64,000 nucleotides of DNA from Hydractinia symbiolongicarpus (taxonomy: Eukaryota > Cnidaria > Hydrozoa > Anthoathecata > Hydractiniidae): NCBI RefSeq assembly GCF_029227915.1, contig NC_079878.1, forward strand, positions 23,339,501-23,403,500, read 5' to 3'. Each line of letters begins with the position of its first letter. Position 1 is the stretch's first letter. The position numbers were made by a program, and so were the translations under genes. The notes below the pieces were generated by a model that had not been told where the DNA came from, did no database searches, and saw only the letters and a program-made list of their open reading frames with translations. This document shows positions 58,125 to 64,000 of the stretch, piece by piece.

Positions 58125-58295
58125 CTGAAATAAGATAGTAGTGTACTTTTTTAATTTAAGCCTAATTTTTCACCTGGAATATTTTTTTCATTTTTTTATT
58201 TGTCATTTTGTTATTTCTATATTTTGTTATGAAGGTATTATCACTATGATTTTTGACCTGTTTTACAACTAATTTCTGAGTATATAAGTCCTTAC
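58125..58295 (-). other. Probable intron 2 of the integrase remnant (171 bp)
   Basis: The GLKKCG segment ends at AATGCG|GTAAGGAC, a strong donor. A TTATTTCAG|GTTTTTCC acceptor lies 171 bp on. Joining gives a phase-1 Gly codon and continues as FSIKKEVATVSGVL, which resembles the family's C-terminal region. An intron explains the otherwise unrelated AT-rich stretch better than decay does. Confidence 0.6.
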
Positions 58296-58465
58296 CGCAT
58301 TTTTTTAATCCACAAGCTTCTGGAAAATCATAAATGCGATTGGGAATTTCACCCGGCATGAATGTATTTTTTTGATGCCATATTCTATGTGAATTCTACA
58401 CAATAACCTTAAATTCGTCCAGCTCCCTCTGTGTTAATGGAATCATTACATATGCTAGGATTTGC

Positions 58466-58629
58466 CTATACATATAAATTGAAATATATTTTCTCCACAT
58501 GACATGATTTCAAACCAGGAATAAATTATATAGAACTTTTTCTTCCCTTAAGTTTATGTATATTCTTGAATTTGTACATGATATTTGTTTTTGTTATGTT
58601 TGTTAGAATTCAAAGAAACACGTATATAC
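58466..58629 (-). other. Probable intron 1 of the integrase remnant (164 bp)
   Basis: Between WIEDQGHSG and RQILAYVMIPL the coding sequence is interrupted by AT-rich DNA bounded by TATAG|GTATATACG (donor) and TATGTATAG|GCAAATCC (acceptor). Joining at these sites gives an Arg codon split AG|G and continues in the frame of the downstream exon. The residue series I recall for this family is restored apart from a one-base frameshift slightly upstream. Confidence 0.6.
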
Positions 58630-59105
58630 CTATACTTTTCTTCATTCGGCCGGAATGCCCTTGATCTTCGATCCATGCCAAGTCAGTCTTAAAATACTTC
58701 TCCAAACGGTCATGGAGTTTTTCTTACCATCGTTCAATCTAGGGTTCAGAAAAAATATTCAAATAACTGGAAAATGTTTTGCTTTGATCACATATAAACA
58801 ATATCATAAACCTTATTGAAAGTCGATGGCCCATAAATATGTTGGATCCTCTTAATCCCCATGATCCTGTCCTAAAAAAGCATGCATTGTGGACATCACT
58901 ACAGTTTCAGTACCTTTGTCAAAACGTATATAGGCTGGAACTATACGGTGTTCGTAAAGGTATTTTAGATACCATCGGCCGATTACTTTAGGTTTTGAAT
59001 TGGTTACACAAACCTTTAACCATAGAATCTTTTTGCTTGATGTGTCGATGCAACCATAGATCGTCAAGGGAAAGGTCCAGCTTTGGAACTCCATTTACTT
59101 ATCAT

Positions 59106-60078
59106 GCATTAACCCTACGATTTTTGGCGACAGGAGAAACGTTTCGTTCTCTTTCCTTTTAATTTCGTAAAAGCAGCTGTTTCTTACATTGTGGCTGGTT
59201 GTTGTGATACTATCGTGGAAAGAATGGTGCCGATATTTATACCTTTACCTTCTTTGACCGATGAGTGGCTTAAAATTGCCGATCGTTTTAAAAGTAGATG
59301 GGATTTTCCGCATTCATTGGGGGCTATTGACGGCAGAGAGAATGAATGTTGCACGCATGTTGCGATTAGAAAGTCAGCAAACGCTCGTTTTATTTTAACT
59401 ATAAAAAAACACTCTAATATTGATGGCAATTGCTGGTCCAAGCTATGAATGCCTCTGGGCCAAGCTATGAATGCCTCTGGGCCGTTGTTGATTGCAACGG
59501 TCGAAATAATGACGGGGTAGTATGGAACAAATCCGCATTGCAAAAAAGCATCGAAGATGGTACAATTATACTTTCAGGGAGAGATACATTACCTGGGAAT
59601 GAGGACCTTATGCCCTACGTTTTTCTTGGATGGATACATGATGAAGCCCTACCCACAAAGTAATTTGACAATCGATAAACGGATTTATAACTATCGTCAC
59701 AGCCGTGCTCGGCGTATTTCTGAAAACTTATTTGGTCTATTGGCAAATATGTGGAGGGTATATTTTACTCCAATTTATTTATCTCCCGAAAAAGTCGAAA
59801 ACATAATTCTTACCACACTAGTATTACGCAATATGTTATGCAAGAGTAGTTCTTCAAAAAATGTCTACAGGCCCCGATCTCTAACCGACTCATACGATCA
59901 AGATGGAAATTTAGTGGAAGAAGAATGGCGAGAAGATCGCAATGAGAATTCATTTTTTTCCTTAGAAGTACCAAATACTGGTCACAATGCTACTAATTCA
60001 GCCAAACTAACAAGAGCAAACATTAAAGACTATTTGATGAGTGATGGTGCCGTTCCTTGGCAATGGCAACATTGTTGA
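59106..60078 (+). pseudogene. PIF/Harbinger (HARBI1-like) DDE nuclease, degenerate
   Basis: Transposase nuclease of a Harbinger element (DDE_Tnp_4 fold). Segments in order: ALTLRFLATGETFRSLSF, a stop (59,160), VSYIVAGCCDTIVERM, WLKIADRFKSRWDFPHSLGA then IDG with the first catalytic Asp, KKHSNI, AIAGPSYECLWAVVDCNG, RNNDGVVWNKSAL with the second Asp, LPGNEDLMPYVFLG, then after a deletion and frameshift GYMMKPYPQSNLTIDKRIY, NYRHSRARRISENLFGLLAN, LSPEKVENIILTTLVLRNML, and a natural end at VPWQWQHC*. The third Asp motif, normally just after PYVFLG, is lost in that deletion (about 59,625-59,635). The first hundred or so residues are missing. At least three frameshifts, one caused by a 22-bp duplication, plus one stop make it non-functional. 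Confidence 0.93.
59438..59481. repeat. 22-bp exact tandem duplication inside the Harbinger nuclease
   Basis: Two exact copies of a 22-bp unit starting CCAAGCTATG and ending CCTCTGGG, at 59,438-59,459 and 59,460-59,481. It repeats codons for PSYECLW. Because 22 is not a multiple of three it shifts the frame, so it is one of the inactivating lesions. Perfect identity suggests it is recent or was formed by polymerase slippage. Confidence 0.95.
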
Positions 60079-60364
60079 AATACGTTGTATGAATAAAAGT
60101 GAAGCCTCAACCCCTGTAAATTACACGGAGAGTGTTAGAATCATGAAGTTATAAATTATTCACTAGTTTTACGATCGTTAACGCTTAGGAAGAAGCCTAG
60201 TAATACTATTTTGCAGGGATTGAATCTTCATCTATTGATTATTATCGTTTACTAGCAAGTATAATTTGTATATTTCCTGCTTTCCTCTTAATGTAAGTTT
60301 AAAATATGTTCCTAATACAATGATAAATATACAAGCAAGAATTAAGTATTTCTGTCTTCTGTAT
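60079..60364. other. Spacer between convergent Harbinger genes
   Basis: AT-rich interval between the 3' end of the nuclease remnant (plus) and the 3' end of the MADF remnant (minus). Apart from the AATAAA at its left side I see no gene or repeat in it. Tail-to-tail placement of the two remnants fits a single two-gene element. Confidence 0.5.
60092..60097 (+). other. Candidate polyadenylation signal of the Harbinger nuclease
   Basis: AATAAA lies 14 bases after the nuclease stop codon (TGA, 60,076-60,078), the canonical hexamer and in the right place for a compact transposon gene. Confidence 0.5.
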
Positions 60365-61302
60365 TTAACTTTGAAGCATTCTTGTGTAAGGTCCATTTGG
60401 ACATGGTATAACGTAGAATTGTGGGGTAGGAAGGTTCTGTGGGGTTTGTTTCTGCGAAGCTGGTGGAACATTAGAGTAAGCTGGAAATTTCCGCCTCAAA
60501 TAAAATGTCACTTATCCGTTTTTCAGCATTAATTATGTTACGTTTTTCTAAACCATTCAGCTTTTCTTCTACATAAACAGAAAAGCGAGAAGCCTTCAAT
60601 GGTTTTGCTTCTTCTTCGGGCTTCTTTGATGATGTTATGGCTTTTCAGTACATTTGGCTTAAAGATCTAATTTTCTCTTAGCGATGGATTTCTTTTTTGG
60701 GACAGGGACAGGATCTTCTTCTATATCAGAGTGAAGTGAAACTTTTTTTTTGCAGAGTATCCTTGCTTTTTGAACCTCTAATGGCTGAAATAAAAAAAAG
60801 CCAAACGATCGTAGTGTATCCACGTACTTCTGTAAGGTTCTGCTGTTCGTTGCCCACTCTTCGTTTTGATTTCTTTTTCTTTCTCCCGACCTAATTGAGC
60901 TCTCAGCCCATTGATCTTTGCTTTTACAGATTTTTCGTTGGTATCAAATACATCTGCAATGCTTGTGTAAGCAAGATTTTTAACATCCCGTTTTCTGTAA
61001 TCGCTGTGAAACACATCCCATAACTATGGGTTATCCTTCAAAAGTTCAAAAAACAATATCGTTTCGTCATCATCCCAATCTTTTTTGTCATTTTCTGAAT
61101 CGTCAGCTTTCCTTTTTTTTGGCTGAACTTTCTTCGCTTGCGTTTTCTTTTTGTCTTTATCATTGACAAGTGTTTCTTCAACAGGAGCATTTTTAGCAGC
61201 AGAAGAAACATTTGTCTCTTTCTTGTATTTCTCAAACGCTTTTCCTTTAACAGAATCGCTGTCTCAACTATTGCTCATCAAGGCTTCGTCTGAGTTGCTC
61301 AT
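60365..61302 (-). pseudogene. MADF/BESS-type DNA-binding partner of Harbinger, degenerate
   Basis: The second protein of Harbinger/PIF elements, a Myb/SANT-like (MADF) DNA-binding protein that helps the nuclease find the transposon ends. From the ATG at 61,302 a Lys/Glu-rich leader (about 70 residues) leads into the domain: ETILFFELLKDNP, LWDVFHSDYRKRDVKNLAYT, ADVFDTNEKSVKAKINGLRA, QLGREKEKEIKTKSGQ, YRSTWIHYDRLAFF. After frameshifts in T and A runs come GSKSKDTL, IEEDPVPVPKKKSIAKRK, and a BESS-like tail FSVYVEEKLNGLEKRNI then AEKRISDILFEAE, ending in a Pro-rich C terminus, GPYTRMLQS*. Stops at 61,266-61,264 (TGA) and 61,026-61,024 (TAG in NP*LWDVF) and about four frameshifts inactivate it. 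The TKSGQ and KSKDTL motifs are what I recall from Harbinger-linked MADF proteins. Confidence 0.85.
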
Positions 61303-61425
61303 CTCTGTACTGTGATATTGACGTAATAAATACAGTCTGTTTATTTTTCACAATATTTGAAATTCGAACGTTTTAACATTCGAAGTGCATTCGATTGCAA
61401 TAGAATGACATCATTTACGCGTAAT
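61303..61425. other. Upstream region of the MADF remnant
   Basis: AT-rich interval between the MADF start codon and the inverted-repeat region, where the promoter of the MADF gene would lie. No clear TATA box or other motif can be assigned. It includes TTGAAATTCGAACGTTTTAA and TTCGAAGTGCATTCGA, both rich in TTCGAA. Confidence 0.3.
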
Positions 61426-61660
61426 GTTGGATGAAAAAGTGGTCAAACGCATCCAACACGAAAAATGTGTTGGATTAAGCTGTAAATGTTGGATGAAAAG
61501 TTTCATCGCGATCAAACTTTCATCCAACACATTTTTGCTTCCTCCAACACATATTTTTCTTCTTTTTCAAATTTCGCTTTTGGTCAAACGTGTCCAACAT
61601 TTGATACAACACCGAAAATTTTTTATGTTGGATGAAATGTTGGACACCTTTGACCAAAGC
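61426..61660. repeat. Nested inverted repeats, probable Harbinger terminal region
   Basis: About nine copies of GTTGGAT or close relatives, in both orientations, arranged as hairpins. Perfect 9-bp arms ATCCAACAC/GTGTTGGAT lie at 61,451-61,459 and 61,467-61,475. GTTGGATGAAAAGTTT (61,488-61,503) faces AAACTTTCATCCAAC (61,514-61,528). A 35-bp imperfect pair lies at 61,577-61,611 and 61,626-61,660 (30 of 35 positions pair), reading TTTGGTCAAA...GTCCAACATTT inward. Terminal plus subterminal repeats of this kind are transposase-binding sites. Alternatively a palindromic MITE may have landed beside the element. Confidence 0.7.
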
Positions 61661-61666
61661 TTTATT

Positions 61667-61960
61667 CTACGATCTAAAGTTCGTATGCTCCAGTGGTAAA
61701 AGGAATAGTCCTTTTTTACAAAGTCCGGAATTTTTTCTTTTTGCACGTTCTGTCTTACATACTTTTTTAAATCCTCTTTTAATTTTTTGTTGAAATTCCA
61801 AGTTCTTATCGTATCGACAATCTGCTAGCACACACGTATGTAAACAATATAAAAGACATTGCCTGAAAGCATGTTTGCACGTTTCGAACACAATCCATAT
61901 TCGAATTAATATTTCGATGGCAGCCCTGAAGGGTGCAATGCTTGATTTAAATCGAATCAA
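61667..61960 (-). CDS. Unrecognised 97-codon open frame, doubtful
   Basis: Open frame from a start near 61,960 with a Cys-containing middle (FETCKHAFRQCLLYCLHTC) and a basic tail (QQKIKRGFKKV, TERAKRKN). I recognise no family. It begins inside the near-palindrome at 61,941-61,961, has no visible ribosome or promoter context, and lies beside transposon remnants, so it is most likely chance or a fragment of a further decayed element. Confidence 0.12.
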   Translation of the reverse strand: MIRFKSSIAPFRAAIEILIRIWIVFETCKHAFRQCLLYCLHTCVLADCRYDKNLEFQQKIKRGFKKVCKTERAKRKNSGLCKKGLFLLPLEHTNFRS

Positions 61961-61995
61961 GTTTTAATAAAATTCAATTGTATTTAAATTGAATT
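61941..61995. repeat. Two AT-rich near-palindromes
   Basis: CTTGATTTAAATCGAATCAAG (61,941-61,961) is an imperfect palindrome with arms CTTGAT/ATCAAG. AATTCAATT (61,971-61,979) faces AATTGAATT (61,987-61,995) across TTTAAA-containing sequence. Their similarity in composition and closeness suggest the end of a small non-autonomous transposon, but no partner end was found. Confidence 0.35.
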
Positions 61996-64000
61996 CATTT
62001 TTTACTAGAAATTAAAAAAAAGGTTGCGAAGCATTCTCGCAAGTTGCAAGCAAAATGTGTTCATCAAGAACCAGAGGCGGCAATGGTCGCGGGGATATGG
62101 TCCTTGAAGCTGTTAGCACCCTCCCAATCCCTGCTGTAGTCAGGATGGGACAAAACATAGGATCATTTGACGCTCAGTTTTGCGAAAACGGCGTACTGAT
62201 TCTCTAGCGTAATTTTTATTTTGCCGAAATACAATTTTGCTACACTAGAATTTAATTTCGAGCAGCCATCCACATTCGGGAAAATTGCAAGAACTAATTG
62301 AGCAATTTAAATCACCTGCTCTGGTACATTTTTAAGAATTTCTAGGAAATGTGACAGGACTACGCGCTTTTTTTGTAAGAACAACTGTATAAGGACAGGA
62401 CCCAAATATTTTCCGATGAATAGGAACAAAACTGTTTTTACAACTAACAACCTGAGAATTTTTTTAGAAAATAAGAACAAACCAGAATCTGAATTTTCTT
62501 GCACTTTTTTTTAAACTACCGTAAAGTTTCATAAGTGAGAACAAAGTATGACTTAATTCGGAAGTTGTGTAGGCACTAAAACAACGCAAGAACAAATCAG
62601 ACGAAAACTGGTGCAGAAAATAATAAAACAAAATAGATCTTCTGGAAATTTTAATTGCATGGGTTTTAAATTTCTGAAAGCATTCTAACAATACAAAACA
62701 TTTGAAATTAACTTCCATTTTTTGTAAGTAAAAACGTGATTTTGAATCCAATCTTTTAAATCTAAAAATTTACAAAATAATAATGACAACATCCTATAGG
62801 GTTTAATTTGTTTGTTTAATCACGTCTCGCACGTAGTTAAATTACATTCTTGTCTTGTCATTAAACTTCCAGCCTTCCGAGGTGTAGCTAGATGACCTAA
62901 AAAAACAAAACAAAAACCATGAGAACCCATTAGAACCCATAAGAAAACGACAAAGAATATTTCAAAACATCATCCATGTTACAGGCATAATCACACTGAA
63001 ATTTTATAAGTTACAACAATCGTTTTTATACATAGGAGTGCACACACAAGGCCTAGTTTAATTCTAATAAATATCAGTTTGTCTGACTTATTGTAAACAA
63101 AAAAACATGTTTTTATAATAAGAAACATGATCACAAGAAACAGCGGGCTGACATTACAAGGACGTTTAACTGTAACTTAATAAAAAACAAATTAATAAAT
63201 CGATTGGTTTTGGCTGAAAAGTATTTTAAGGTTTACAAACCAATGTTCCTCTGACAAAATTTTCTTTCGTTTTCACAATTCCTTTTGGAGGAGGAAAATT
63301 TGTCCATTAGTTTATTTACTGAGTAGTATGGGTGGCAAGTGCCATTCTTCTTATAAATTTATTAATAAGTAAATGAACTCTTCCCAAACAATATAAAAAA
63401 AACTCAAGAAATTCAGCATTTGACAGTAATAATAATGCACCACAAAAAGATTTCCTGAGACTGAAAAACTCACACGCATACTAATCTAACATACTGAATA
63501 CAAAAGTTACGAAAAACACGAAATTTGGTTAAGGTCTATTATGTGGTTTCACATCCTTAAAGGGTCATTCAAGAGTAGTTTTTATGTATCATAACTTAGC
63601 TATACCACATTATTGTAAGCTCATAAAACACAATACAAAAACGTAGGGTTAGATGTGTAAAGAAAATGATGAAGCCCTAAATTTTTTTATCTTTTTAAAT
63701 ATTTTTATAGCTATATGTCCAAACTTAATCTCCCAAAAACAATAATTACATTAACGGTCGCCACCATTATCGAACAAAAGTTCACCTGGTCATTCATGAG
63801 TTTACACGTCGTACATAGCTCACTTCTTGAAAAATTTATTGCGAGGTTCGAGTGTTGAATAATTTAACAACATGCAAAAGTAGGTAAACAAAGTAAAACT
63901 TCCAGGTAAAGGCACCGTTTGATAAACTAGTTCAGATTTAGAACATATATCAGTAAAAAGATGCTAGTAGCAACAACAGTACAAAAGTTTTTAACCACAA
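61996..64000. other. AT-rich non-coding sequence, no gene recognised
   Basis: No open frame here resembles a protein family I know. Frames on the minus strand at 62,307-62,504 and 62,464-62,751 are low-complexity and lack coding character. A relatively GC-richer patch at about 62,060-62,190 stands out but resembles nothing I recognise. Between about 62,370 and 62,600 the words AAGAACAA or GAGAACAAA recur five times at irregular spacing. No RNA gene, satellite monomer or transposon end was found. Confidence 0.6.

Larger units (their letters stand above)
57989..59109 (-). pseudogene. Integrase-core (rve-type DDE) transposase, intron-containing, degenerate
   Basis: Remnant of a transposase with a retroviral-integrase-like fold, of the kind annotated in fish and cnidarian genomes as integrase core domain protein. 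Reading from the right: MHDK (possible first catalytic Asp, codon 59,103-59,101), TIYGCIDTSSKKILWLKV, VPAYIRFDKGTETV (second Asp), DQDHG-like and DPTYLWAID, ERW (catalytic Glu) then KLHDRLEKYFKTDLAWIEDQ, and after an intron LAYVMIPLTQRELDEFKV, NSHRIWHQKNTFMPGEIPNR, YDFPEACGLKKCG, and after a second intron EVATVSGVLNVSNNS and FQAICESIIKEPEKI. Stops after MHDK, after QDHGD, at ERW* and at FKVIV*, plus several frameshifts, make it dead. The N-terminal part is missing at the Harbinger junction. Ginger-like or IS3EU-like affinity is possible; I cannot decide between them. Confidence 0.8.
59101..61662. mobile_element. Harbinger transposon remnant, left end truncated
   Basis: Grouping of the nuclease (plus), the convergent MADF gene (minus) and the inverted-repeat region on the right into one element. 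Both genes of an autonomous Harbinger are present, in tail-to-tail order. The right side ends in nested inverted repeats as expected of a terminus. The left terminus and nuclease N terminus are missing, the element being joined directly to the integrase remnant at about 59,101-59,109. A 3-bp target-site duplication cannot be looked for without the left end. Confidence 0.7.

Noticed and set aside
59184-59543. Minus-strand open frame across the Harbinger nuclease
   Set aside because: It is a shadow of the plus-strand nuclease, whose DDE motifs are clear.
60266-60532. Plus-strand open frame opposite the 3' end of the MADF remnant
   Set aside because: The minus strand here carries the BESS-like and Pro-rich tail of the MADF protein. 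The plus frame has no family features.
62060-62190. GC-richer patch as a possible SINE or RNA gene
   Set aside because: I could not find tRNA-like A and B boxes, a poly-A or short-repeat tail, or a convincing fold. Composition alone is not enough.
62307-62751. Two overlapping minus-strand open frames
   Set aside because: They are low-complexity, hydrophobic and AT-driven, with no recognisable motif or upstream signals. Chance is the simplest explanation.

Overview
The window is animal nuclear DNA. It is AT-rich and carries a very large tandem satellite array, spliceosomal-type introns in a transposon remnant, and fragments of eukaryotic DNA transposons (Helitron, PIF/Harbinger, an rve-type integrase element). 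The closest forms I recall for the Harbinger nuclease, its MADF partner and the integrase come from cnidarians and other aquatic invertebrates. That makes a cnidarian-like host my best guess, but this rests on memory and is weak. No intact host gene is visible.

Layout. (1) Bases 1 to about 57,136 are one uninterrupted satellite array of roughly 570 monomers of 99-102 bp, entering from beyond the left edge. Every monomer has a core of the type GTCCCCGTAAGAT..ATCTTACACA, a short inverted repeat, followed by a TA-rich tract of variable length. A diverged four-monomer block of about 405 bp recurs 44 times, separated by ordinary monomers, so the array is a higher-order repeat of variable length (about 7 to 25 monomers from block to block). 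Superimposed on this are long near-identical duplications, for example 33,265-38,932 against 42,544-48,209. (2) At about 57,136 the array stops inside a monomer core. From there to about 61,660 four transposon protein remnants are packed end to end: a Helitron Rep/helicase fragment (minus), an integrase-core transposase with two recognisable introns (minus), a Harbinger/PIF nuclease (plus), and the MADF/BESS-type DNA-binding partner of Harbinger (minus, convergent with the nuclease). The last is followed by a region of nested inverted repeats that looks like the Harbinger terminus. All four are broken by stops, frameshifts or deletions. (3) From about 61,660 to 64,000 there is AT-rich non-coding DNA in which I recognise no gene.

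How it fits together. The array looks like a satellite maintained by unequal exchange and local duplication, with a degenerate edge next to a graveyard of transposons. That is what a pericentromeric or subtelomeric heterochromatin boundary would look like, though the sequence alone cannot say which. The many open reading frames in the array follow from 99-bp (33-codon) monomers and are not genes. The feature most worth testing is the inverted repeat at the monomer core: it persists, with paired changes and G-T wobbles, in several diverged monomers.
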